From positions 1-41,513 of the forward strand of contig CAUZEO010000007.1 of assembly GCA_963578625.1 (NCBI GenBank): a stretch of 41,513 nt of DNA. Reading direction: 5' to 3'. Position 1 is the first letter of the stretch, and the number at the start of each line of letters is the position of its first letter. The DNA is from CAUZEO01 sp963578625. GTDB taxonomy: Bacteria; Verrucomicrobiota; Kiritimatiellia; SLOV01. This document shows positions 14,914-21,864 of the stretch, one piece after another. The position numbers and the translations under genes are program-made. The notes below the pieces were generated by a model that worked only from the letters and a program-made list of their open reading frames with translations, searched no databases and was not told where the DNA came from.

Positions 14914-15852
14914 TTACGGTGAATCGGCAGGCTGCCACCCACTGTTCGCCTCCGCATAGACCTGGGGGGCCGGTGGTCTCAAATCCCAAACGATTCGCAG
15001 CCACGACAGGACTTTCAGGATGTAATAGGTGACGTCGATTTCCCACCAATAAAAGCCCTGCCGAGTACTGATGGGATAGCGATGATGATTATTGTGCCAC
15101 CCTTCGCCAAACGTGAGCATCGCGATTAGAAAACTGTTTCGGCTGTCATCGCCCGTGTCAAAACGGGCGCGCCCGATCATGTGCGTCAGGGAATTTACTG
15201 CGAAAGTTACATGGTAGACCAGGACCGTGCTCAGAAAGAATCCCCACATCACAAGTTGCCACCCGCTGGTGCCGAGACCGGGCGCATATCGCTCAAGCGC
15301 CGCGCCTAGAATGAAAAGGCCGACACCCAGGCCAAGTGCGGGGATTGAATGAAAACGGTCGATAAAACGGATTTCCGGAAACTTTGCGTAGTCCTGCACC
15401 CGCGAGAGCTCGCCGGCGCCGTACCGCCGACATAACAGCCAACCGATGTGCGACCAGAAGAATCCCCTCCTCGTAGGGGAGTGAATATCCTGCTCAGTAT
15501 CGGAGTACTGATGGTGGTGTCGATGGTGGGAGGCCCACCACAGAGGGCCCATTTGCGCAGACGACGCCCCGACCCACGCCAGGATGAATTGAAAGACCCT
15601 GCTGGTCTTGTAAGAGCTGTGAGAAAAATACCGATGATATCCTCCAGTAAGTGCGAACACTCGCAGGAAATACAATCCGAAACAGATCCAGAAGGCGGTC
15701 CAGCTGAACCCCACGAAAAACAGGCCAATCAGCGCCAAATGCATGATGGCCAGCGGCGTACATTCAAGCAATTGAATGCTTTCTTCATCCTTCCGGATTG
15801 ACCCGACCCACTTTCCCAATCGGTTTCGAAATCTTTCCTGTTGAACTGCCAT
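14914..15852 (-). CDS. Acyl-CoA/acyl-lipid delta-9-type fatty acid desaturase
   Basis: A membrane di-iron desaturase of about 312 residues. All three histidine boxes are present: HRYFSH at residues 73-78, HRHHH at 110-114, and HNNHH at 253-257. They sit among hydrophobic segments (MHLALIGLFFVGFSWTAFWI, VGLFILGAAL, LVMWGFFLSTVLVY) in the usual stearoyl-CoA-desaturase order. It introduces a double bond into saturated acyl chains at the inner membrane, using an external electron donor; no donor domain is fused. The chosen ATG at 15852 has no strong SD. An ATG at 15888 has GGAGG only two bases upstream, and the frame is open to 16107, so the start is uncertain. Confidence 0.9.
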   Translation of the reverse strand: MAVQQERFRNRLGKWVGSIRKDEESIQLLECTPLAIMHLALIGLFFVGFSWTAFWICFGLYFLRVFALTGGYHRYFSHSSYKTSRVFQFILAWVGASSAQMGPLWWASHHRHHHQYSDTEQDIHSPTRRGFFWSHIGWLLCRRYGAGELSRVQDYAKFPEIRFIDRFHSIPALGLGVGLFILGAALERYAPGLGTSGWQLVMWGFFLSTVLVYHVTFAVNSLTHMIGRARFDTGDDSRNSFLIAMLTFGEGWHNNHHRYPISTRQGFYWWEIDVTYYILKVLSWLRIVWDLRPPAPQVYAEANSGWQPADSP

Positions 15853-16246
15853 GTAAAGTTTCCCGTCGATGTTGCGGTGCAGGCACATTGCCTCCGCGGT
15901 TGCAAAACGCCGGCACCATAAGGCACCCTGCCTGCAAAATGCAATGATAGTTGGAAATGGCCCCTGCGCCGTTTGGTCCGAAATCGGCGATATTCGTGAC
16001 TGAGAATAGATCCTGATCGCTGATATTTCTGTGTTCGTCGTGATGTGATTTCTTCTGTTCCAATGAATACCGCGGTTAGTAGTCGGCCCCTGGGCAAACC
16101 ACATCATGTGGGGGTCCGCCGCGAAAAATTAAATTTTATCAACAGGGCGCTTGCCACACGGCACATGATTGGCTTACCAACGCCGAAACATCACGCCACA
16201 AGCACAAGGGAAAATGCGAGCCAGGGAATCAGAAGAGTTTTTACCG
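15853..16246. other. Divergent intergenic region between desaturase and amidase genes
   Basis: About 390 bases between the two preferred starts. The desaturase frame is open through most of it (to 16107), but the translation there is Arg/Thr-rich and unlike the family. An AT-rich stretch lies near 16123-16142 and is the likeliest promoter zone for one or both genes. A TTGCCA / TTACCA pair spaced 17 bases apart near 16151-16180 is only a weak match for a plus-strand promoter. I see no RNA gene or repeat. Confidence 0.4.
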
Positions 16247-16879
16247 ATGGCGAGGTTTGATCGGCGACGTTTTCTCAAGGGAGTGCTCCAAGGCGCATCT
16301 CTCGCTTTGCTGCCTGTATTTTCATATGCCGCCTCGGGGAGTGATTCGCCGTCGTTTCGATCCGTGCTGCGAGACATTCGGTCACAATTTGATTTCCGCT
16401 ACCGACTGTCTTGGACAACCTCAAACGTGCACGCCAAGCTGCTGGATCGAGCGCAGTTCTACAACCGAATGACTGTTCATCATGCAGGCGGGACTTCGAA
16501 CTATCACGAGCGGGAGGACGACATTGCCATGGATCTCGAGTCGATTCGTATCCACCACCGTGATCGCCGGTTCGGAGACATCGGCTATCATTTCGTTGTC
16601 GATCGTGTGGGCCGGGTGTGGGAAGCTCGGTCCCTCTATTTTACCGGCGCGCACGTGTTGAGCCAGAACATCGGTAACATCGGCGTGATGCTGCTTGGAA
16701 ATTTCGAAGACCAGAAGCCGACGCCCGCCCAGGTACTTGCGTTGCGAGGATTCACGGACCTGATTGTGGATCGGTTTTCAATCCCTCGCAATCGAGTCTT
16801 TGGTCATCGGGATCTGGGACACACGTTGTGTCCTGGAAAGAATCTATACGGACACGTTCGCGATTTGAAGCATGTCTGA
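16247..16879 (+). CDS. Tat-exported N-acetylmuramoyl-L-alanine amidase (Amidase_2/PGRP fold)
   Basis: This protein of about 210 residues starts MARFDRRRFLKGVLQG, a twin-arginine motif, then a hydrophobic stretch ending SYAASG, so it is probably exported folded. The Amidase_2 domain runs from about residue 72: MTVHHAGGTSNY with the first zinc His, DIGYHFVVDRVGRVWEAR, NIGVMLLGNFED, and FGHRDLGHTLCPG with the second His (187) and Cys195 as zinc ligands. It would cleave the bond between MurNAc and L-Ala in peptidoglycan. The ATG at 16247 fits the Tat n-region; an upstream ATG at 16214 after AAGGG would add 11 residues. It overlaps mogA by eight bases, with no obvious functional link. Confidence 0.88.
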   Translation: MARFDRRRFLKGVLQGASLALLPVFSYAASGSDSPSFRSVLRDIRSQFDFRYRLSWTTSNVHAKLLDRAQFYNRMTVHHAGGTSNYHEREDDIAMDLESIRIHHRDRRFGDIGYHFVVDRVGRVWEARSLYFTGAHVLSQNIGNIGVMLLGNFEDQKPTPAQVLALRGFTDLIVDRFSIPRNRVFGHRDLGHTLCPGKNLYGHVRDLKHV

Positions 16880-17429
16880 TCACAAAGATCGCATCGGCAC
16901 GTTGACGCGGATCGGCGTGTTGACGGTGTCCGATCGCGCCAGCGCGGGTGAGTATCGGGACGAATCCGGCCCGGCGATTATCGAGCTTCTTCGCTCCTGG
17001 ATCTCAAGTCCCTGGGAGGAGGTCTATCGTGTCGTCGCCGACGAGAGGATGACCATTGCTGCCGCCATTCGGCGGATGGCCGATGAAGACAAGTGTTCCC
17101 TCGTCGTCACGACCGGAGGAACCGGACCGGCGCCTCGGGACGTGACTCCCGAGGCAACGCTCGAAGTTTGTGAAAAGGAGATGCCGGGCTTCGGAGAGAT
17201 TATGCGGAAAATCTCCCTGGACAAAGTCCCGACCGCCATCCTCTCACGTCAAACTGCCGGACTTCGCGGAAAAACGCTTATCGTGAATCTTCCCGGCCGT
17301 CCGCGCGCCATCGAGGACTGCCTGCGCGCAGTATTTCCAGCGATACCCTACTGCATTGAGTTGCTGAACGGTCCCCGCGTAGAGAGTCATCCCGATGCGA
17401 TAAAAGTGTACCGGCCGCCGAAGAAATGA
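16872..17429 (+). CDS. mogA: Molybdopterin adenylyltransferase (MogA/MoaB family)
   Basis: MogA adenylylates molybdopterin before molybdenum insertion. The 185 residues show IGVLTVSDRASAGEYRDESG at the N-terminus; VVTTGGTGPAPRDVTPEAT, the pterin-binding signature; MPGFGEIMRKIS; ILSRQTAGLRGKTLIVNLPG, the second signature; and a C-terminal AIEDCLRAVFPAIPYCIELL. Length and the PxxIExCL-like end fit MogA rather than MoaB, though the two are hard to separate by sequence. It overlaps the amidase gene by eight bases. No other molybdenum-cofactor genes are in the window. Confidence 0.92.
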   Translation: MSDHKDRIGTLTRIGVLTVSDRASAGEYRDESGPAIIELLRSWISSPWEEVYRVVADERMTIAAAIRRMADEDKCSLVVTTGGTGPAPRDVTPEATLEVCEKEMPGFGEIMRKISLDKVPTAILSRQTAGLRGKTLIVNLPGRPRAIEDCLRAVFPAIPYCIELLNGPRVESHPDAIKVYRPPKK

Positions 17430-17502
17430 GAGCATTCTGCGTCCTGACGGACACGGCGAATTGTAGCATGCGTCAGATCGCTCAGGGAAAGGAAAGGGTT
17501 TC

Positions 17503-17895
17503 ATGTCATCGATTTTCACTCGAATTATTCAGGGTGAAATTCCCTGCCATAAATTGTTCGAAGATGAGGAATGCATTTCATTTCTCGACGTTCGTCCCAT
17601 CAATCCGGGACATGCCCTGGTGATTCCGAAACAGGAGACGGATTACATTTTCGATTTGCCCGACGACTCGCTGCAGCATCTCGTTGTCGTGGCCAAACGG
17701 GTGGGACTGGCAATTGACAGGTCTGTGTCCTGCGAGCGTGTCGGCATCATTGTTGCCGGCCTCGAGGTTCCGCATGCACATATTCACCTGGTGCCGATTC
17801 AAGACGTTGGCGACATCAATTTCGCGAATGCGAAGCCCGCCGAGGAAGCGGAACTCGCCGATGTGGCGGACCGGATCCTCGCACAACTCGCCTAA
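17503..17895 (+). CDS. HIT-family nucleotide hydrolase/transferase
   Basis: A 130-residue histidine-triad protein: SIFTRIIQGEIPCHKLFEDE at the N-terminus, SFLDVRPINPGHALVIPK, and VPHAHIHLVPI near residues 90-100 carrying the His-x-His-x-His triad with the catalytic central His. Such proteins hydrolyse nucleotide phosphoramidates such as AMP-lysine or AMP-NH2. Between the N-terminal part and the triad it differs slightly from the usual Hint spacing but stays within the family. A purine-rich SD (AAAGG) precedes the ATG. Its 3' end overlaps the end of the convergent TMEM43 remnant by four bases. Confidence 0.92.
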   Translation: MSSIFTRIIQGEIPCHKLFEDEECISFLDVRPINPGHALVIPKQETDYIFDLPDDSLQHLVVVAKRVGLAIDRSVSCERVGIIVAGLEVPHAHIHLVPIQDVGDINFANAKPAEEAELADVADRILAQLA

Positions 17896-18484
17896 CACTT
17901 TGTCTGTTGCCGGTAGAGGCTTCTCTCCGGAGATTTTGCCCACGGATATCCGGCGGGGAGTCGAAACGCCCCGAGAGTCACGTTGTTTGCCGTCTGTCGT
18001 GCCGGCGCATAGACCCTTGTTCCAGGATTCCCAGGATCCTTCGGATTTGCGAACTCGGACGAGTCAATGGTGTTGGGTTTCCAACCCTTGGAGTAATGAC
18101 ACGTCACTTTCGTTTCCGTGTCGCCTCCCACTTTCTTCTTCGTAGTCTCTTCCGCGTCCTCAACCCATTGAAACATCTCAACCCGGCGCCTTAGTTTGAT
18201 TGCAGTGGCAGAAACGTTGAAAGAGGGATCTGTGAGGGTTTCTGAGGTCGTCGCGAGCCCGGAAACATGAGCCAAAGCGCTGTCGTTGTCCGGATTCTCT
18301 TCGTCGGCGAACACGGCTACCACCGCGTCGGCGCCCTGTGTAAGAGTGCGCGCCCTTCATTCAACCACAGCACTGGAAACGACACGATGAAGAGGAAGAC
18401 GCCGAAGAGGATGTTTTTAAACGAATTTCCCTGTCTCCCGAATACGTTCTGGCTGGATATTTCCGTGAAAGAGTCTGCGGACAT
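17892..18484 (-). pseudogene. TMEM43-family membrane protein gene, frameshifted and 3'-truncated
   Basis: The start is good: AGGGAGG lies eight bases before the ATG at 18482-18484. The N-terminal frame reads MSADSFTEISSQNVFGRQG, then a membrane segment ending FPVLWLNEGRA, typical of the TMEM43/LUMA family start, and stops soon after at 18317. The family sequence resumes in another frame with DAVVAVFADEENPDN, HVSGLATTSETLTDPSF, IKLRRRVEMFQWVEDAEE, CHYSKGWKPNTIDSSEF and VTLGAFRLP. The break lies at about 18345-18355 and fits loss of one base. The second part then ends at 17892, overlapping the HIT gene, so the C-terminal region with the remaining family membrane helices is absent. Two separate defects suggest decay rather than one sequencing slip. 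Confidence 0.82.
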
Positions 18485-18584
18485 TTCTTGTACCTCCCTT
18501 GCTCCTTTTTTTATGCCCCAGATACTGGTAGGGTATCGAACTATGTACGCAGGTGTCAAAGGAAGCGCATAACGGGATGGAATC

Positions 18585-19019
18585 ATGACCAAAGAAGAAC
18601 TGGTGGAGCTGGTAAACAGCGATCTAAAAAATGAGTACAAACATATGATGTTTTACCTTCGTTCCTCCGTGATTGTCCGCGGGTTGCATCGTGAACCTAT
18701 CAAGGCATTTCTCGAAAAAGAAGCTCAGGGGGAAACGATACATGTGCAGGCGTTCACCAAGCGAGTGGTTGCCCTCGGCGGCAAGCCCGTCGCGGAATCA
18801 AACCCGTTCCCGTATCTCGAGAGCCCCATTGATATTCTAAACTACGCGCTGATCATGGAGAACGAAGTGATCGAGATATACGCAACACGGATGGAGCAGG
18901 CTGATTCGCTGCATAACGTGGACGGGATCAGTACGCGTCTCTTTTACGAGAATCAACTGCAGGACTCGTATAACGATATGATCGAGATCAAGGAGATGAT
19001 GGCGAGTTTGCAGAACTGA
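18585..19019 (+). CDS. Ferritin-like four-helix protein with altered helix-D ligands
   Basis: A 144-residue all-helical protein of the ferritin-like superfamily: helix A LVNSDLKNEYKHMMFYL with Glu17; helix B FLEKEAQGETIHVQAF with the ExxH pair Glu50/His53; helix C ILNYALIMENEVIEIYATRM; helix D LFYENQLQDSYNDMIEIKEM. In bacterioferritin-like proteins helix D carries a second ExxH, but here the aligned positions read S128-x-x-D131. The di-iron site may thus be altered or absent. It probably binds or stores iron, or protects against peroxide. The ATG follows GGGATGGA. It is divergent from the broken TMEM43 gene and convergent with the CBM48-like gene. Confidence 0.8.
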   Translation: MTKEELVELVNSDLKNEYKHMMFYLRSSVIVRGLHREPIKAFLEKEAQGETIHVQAFTKRVVALGGKPVAESNPFPYLESPIDILNYALIMENEVIEIYATRMEQADSLHNVDGISTRLFYENQLQDSYNDMIEIKEMMASLQN

Positions 19020-19055
19020 GGAGCAAACCCGTCGCCTGAGATCGGCTCATTGTAA

Positions 19056-19070
19056 AGGGGTCGATCCCCT
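19056..19070. repeat. Small GC hairpin (AGGGG-TCGAT-CCCCT) between convergent genes
   Basis: AGGGG at 19056-19060 pairs with CCCCT at 19066-19070 around a five-base loop. No T-run follows on either strand, so a terminator role is weak. The core, GGGTC followed by TCCC, resembles the AGGGACAGACCCT units near 25.25 kb read on the other strand, so it may be a lone REP-like element. Confidence 0.3.
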
Positions 19071-19120
19071 CCTGCCGTAAGGTGTCCCAGCAAAGGGTGA
19101 ACATCTCTACGCTTCCGAAG

Positions 19121-19573
19121 TTACGTGGATCGACGGCTTGCCGGAGCTGATTGACCGACAGATCGATCTTCATGAATTTCTGGCACCGTGGCTGCCTCCG
19201 GAACCAGTGCAGCGGGTGCGGTGCGAACTGAGGCCATGGAGGAATTGGTGGCGGATGCAATGAGAATGACTGAAGCAATCTGATGATCGGCGTCGACCTC
19301 ATGGTTCGGCGCGTAGCGGTCCCGGACACGGTACTCTCCGTCCACGCGAAACGCATAGGGGGGTGCCCGTGGGTAGGAAGTGCTGCTTGTCGAGGCGCCG
19401 TAGGCGCCTCGATGCATCGGATTCGCGGCAGGGTCGAATTGGTTGAAAGAACCGGTAACCGAAACCGAACGCGCAATCGTATCTGTGAATCGGAACTGGA
19501 CCGATTTCGCTGCTACGGAAGATAACGCCCCTGTGAACAACAGAGCGCAAAAGATAACCGCGTCTTTCCTCAT
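19121..19573 (-). CDS. Secreted small protein with glycogen-binding (CBM48/AMPK-beta-like) domain
   Basis: A 150-residue protein with signal peptide MRKDAVIFCALLFTGALSSV ending AAKS, then a single E-set domain of the kind that binds glycogen-like glucans: VQFRFTDTIARSVSVTGSFN (with the family's SVxGxFN turn), QFDPAANPMHRG, YAFRVDGEYRVRDRYAPN, and EVDADHQIASVI at the end of the domain. This matches the stand-alone isoamylase-N/AMPK1_CBM proteins of many bacteria. The tail from about residue 105 is Ala/Ser-rich and dissimilar; another frame across that stretch is also protein-like, so a frameshift there cannot be excluded. The start is firm: GGAGG lies eight bases before the ATG. It is divergent from queG. 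Confidence 0.72.
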   Translation of the reverse strand: MRKDAVIFCALLFTGALSSVAAKSVQFRFTDTIARSVSVTGSFNQFDPAANPMHRGAYGASTSSTSYPRAPPYAFRVDGEYRVRDRYAPNHEVDADHQIASVILIASATNSSMASVRTAPAALVPEAATVPEIHEDRSVGQSAPASRRST

Positions 19574-19706
19574 GAGTGATGCCTCCGTAGGACGCGTTCG
19601 TCCGACATTCCCCGGTCATGGGCTGCAGAAGCAGAGGTAAAAAGAACATGGCATACCATATCCTGTTGCGAACTGTTCTCAGGAACGCGACACTGCGGGA
19701 AAAGCA

Positions 19707-20795
19707 ATGAATTCTACCGATCGTCTCAGTGAGAGCATCCGAATCCGTGCGGCGGAACTTGGCTTTGACCTGTTCGGCATTGCACCGGCTGCCCGCGCCC
19801 GTCATGCTGACGCGTTTATCCGGTGGCTGCATGCGGGCAACGCGGGTGAGATGTCGTGGCTGGCTCGTGACCCGAATAAGCGAGCCAATCCGTCGCTCGT
19901 ATTGGAGGGTGCCGCCTCGGTCGTCTCTGTCGGCATGTCCTATTACGCCGGGGAACCCCCGCCTGAATTCTGGGACGATCCCTCGCGGGGCCGGATTGCC
20001 CGGTATGCTTGGGGCAGTGACTATCATGACGTCCTCACGCCGTCTCTGAAAAGACTTGCGGAGTTTATTCGGGCGGAAGGAGGCGGCGATACGATGGCGC
20101 GATACTATGTCGACACCGGTCCCATCCTCGAGCGCAGTTTTGCCGCCGAGGCAGGAACCGGCTTTATCGGAAAAAACACGCTTCTCATTCATCCAGGGTA
20201 CGGATCGTACCTGTTTCTCGCGGAGATCATTGTCAACCGCGAGCTACAGTACGACACACCGGCTGCGGACGACGGCGCGACGTTTCACGGCGTGGATGGC
20301 GCGACCCGTGTCGGAACGTGCGGCGGATGCAGGCGATGCCTGGATATCTGCCCTACGCACGCATTCCCGGCGCCGTACATTCTTGATAGCCGGCTTTGCA
20401 TTTCCTACCTCACGATTGAACTGCGAACCTCAATCCCGGTGTCGCTCCGCTCCAAGATGAAGAACTGGATTTTTGGATGTGACGAGTGTCAGAGCGTGTG
20501 TCCGTGGGTTCGCCGGAATCCAGGTTCCCCGAAGCAGGGATTTCTCACCTTCGAACCCGAGGCGTGCGCACCCCGCTTGACCGACCTGATGGGTCTCGAC
20601 GATACCGGGTTTCGAGAGCGATTTCGCGGGACGCCTGTCACTCGGGCTAAACGGCGCGGATTACTCAGAAATGTTGCTGTCGCCCTCGGCAACTGGGGAG
20701 ACCCGGCGGCAAAGCCGGCCCTTGAAGAGGCGATACGCGATCCCGAACCGCTCATTCGGGAACACGCACACTGGGCACTCGAGCGCATCGGGTAA
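19707..20795 (+). CDS. queG: Epoxyqueuosine reductase
   Basis: QueG reduces epoxyqueuosine to queuosine in tRNA, using cobalamin and two [4Fe-4S] clusters. The 362 residues contain the cobalamin-binding and catalytic region with YYVDTGPILERSFAAEAG (Asp136, general acid), GFIGKNTLLIHPGYGSYLFL, the first cluster at C205GGCRRCLDIC215P, and C258DECQSVC265P for the second. A HEAT-like repeat (LLRNVAVALGNWGDPAAKP, then LIREHAHWALERIG) ends the protein and binds the tRNA anticodon arm. The ATG lies after GGGAAAAGC. Its stop is one base from the end of the convergent fbpC gene. No other queuosine genes are present here. Confidence 0.96.
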   Translation: MNSTDRLSESIRIRAAELGFDLFGIAPAARARHADAFIRWLHAGNAGEMSWLARDPNKRANPSLVLEGAASVVSVGMSYYAGEPPPEFWDDPSRGRIARYAWGSDYHDVLTPSLKRLAEFIRAEGGGDTMARYYVDTGPILERSFAAEAGTGFIGKNTLLIHPGYGSYLFLAEIIVNRELQYDTPAADDGATFHGVDGATRVGTCGGCRRCLDICPTHAFPAPYILDSRLCISYLTIELRTSIPVSLRSKMKNWIFGCDECQSVCPWVRRNPGSPKQGFLTFEPEACAPRLTDLMGLDDTGFRERFRGTPVTRAKRRGLLRNVAVALGNWGDPAAKPALEEAIRDPEPLIREHAHWALERIG

Positions 20796-20796
20796 T

Positions 20797-21864
20797 TTAC
20801 GAGTGACTCTCCGGTTCCGGCAACGCCGGACATCCAAACTGCGTAGCGAAAATGCTCACCGGGGTATCGATCCTTATTCCCACGCGCTGACCGATGTCGT
20901 ACGCATCGCGCGAGCCGAGCCGACGGCTTTTCATAATCTGACCGGATGGTAGCTGGAGATACAGCAGTTGGTCGTGGCCGTAGTAGATTCGGTCCACAAT
21001 TTTGAATTTCCCGTTTGGGTCCTGGATCGGAATCACGTCTTCCGGGCGAAACATTATTTCGCCATCGCCGTTGAACCCGTTGAGCACTTGAAGTTTGCCC
21101 AGTTCGCACTCTGCGTACAGTCCTTTGCCGTAAGCGGGGAGAAAATTCGCATCGCCCAGGAACGTTGCAATTCGGTGAGTTTCCGGCTGTAGATAAAGGT
21201 TGCGAGGAGTCCCGGCCTGCACGATTTCTCCCTCCATCATCACCGCCAGGAAATCGGCCAGGCTCAGCGCCTCCTCCTGATCGTGGGTTACGAAAATGGC
21301 GGTAATTCCGGATCGGCGCACGATCGACCGCAAGTCGGCGCGCACCCGTTGCCGCAATGACGCGTCGAGATTTGAAAAGGGTTCATCCAGCAAGATCACT
21401 TCTGGGCCGGGAGCGAGCGCACGGGCCAGCGCAACGCGCTGCTGCTGGCCACCCGAAAGCTCGTGCGGCATGCGGAATTCCAGGTGTTCGAGCCCGACCA
21501 TGTCCAATGTCTCAGACACCTTCCCGTTGGATTCGCCGTTGCTCCGCAGACCGTAGGCAACGTTCTGTGCAACGTTCATGTGCGGGAACAGCGCGTACTC
21601 CTGGAAGACCATTCCGATTTTTCGTTTTTCGGGCGGCACCTGTTTGCCGGTCCCGCTGACCTGGACCCCGCCGACGTGAATGCTGCCGTGGTTCGGCGTC
21701 TCGAGACCTGCGATAAGCCGCAGCAGGGTGGTTTTGCCGCAGCCGCTGGGGCCGAGCAGCGCCATGAATCGTCCGTATCGGATGTCGATGCTGCAATCGA
21801 TGACGGCCGGTTCTCCCCTGAACGTTTTACCCAGATCGTGGCACTGGATGGCATAGGAATTCAT
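20797..21864 (-). CDS. fbpC: Fe(III) ABC transporter ATP-binding protein
   Basis: The 355-residue ATPase of a ferric-ion importer. Walker A is LLGPSGCGKTTLLRLIAG, then the Q-loop GMVFQEYALFPHM, the signature LSGGQQQRVALARAL, Walker B EVILLDEPFSNLDASLR, and the switch His in IFVTHDQEEALSLAD. The C-terminal 120 residues form a TOBE-type regulatory domain (EIMFRPEDVIPIQD, IYYGHDQLLYLQLPSG), as in the FbpC/PotA/MalK group. Substrate is assigned from the neighbours: an FbpA-type binding protein and a two-domain permease lie upstream in the same operon. The start overlaps the permease stop by four bases (ATGA). Confidence 0.9.
   Translation of the reverse strand: MNSYAIQCHDLGKTFRGEPAVIDCSIDIRYGRFMALLGPSGCGKTTLLRLIAGLETPNHGSIHVGGVQVSGTGKQVPPEKRKIGMVFQEYALFPHMNVAQNVAYGLRSNGESNGKVSETLDMVGLEHLEFRMPHELSGGQQQRVALARALAPGPEVILLDEPFSNLDASLRQRVRADLRSIVRRSGITAIFVTHDQEEALSLADFLAVMMEGEIVQAGTPRNLYLQPETHRIATFLGDANFLPAYGKGLYAECELGKLQVLNGFNGDGEIMFRPEDVIPIQDPNGKFKIVDRIYYGHDQLLYLQLPSGQIMKSRRLGSRDAYDIGQRVGIRIDTPVSIFATQFGCPALPEPESHS

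Noticed and set aside
19299..20192. A 297-codon minus-strand frame over queG
   Set aside because: It overlaps the well-supported queG and the CBM48-like gene and has a composition unlike protein.
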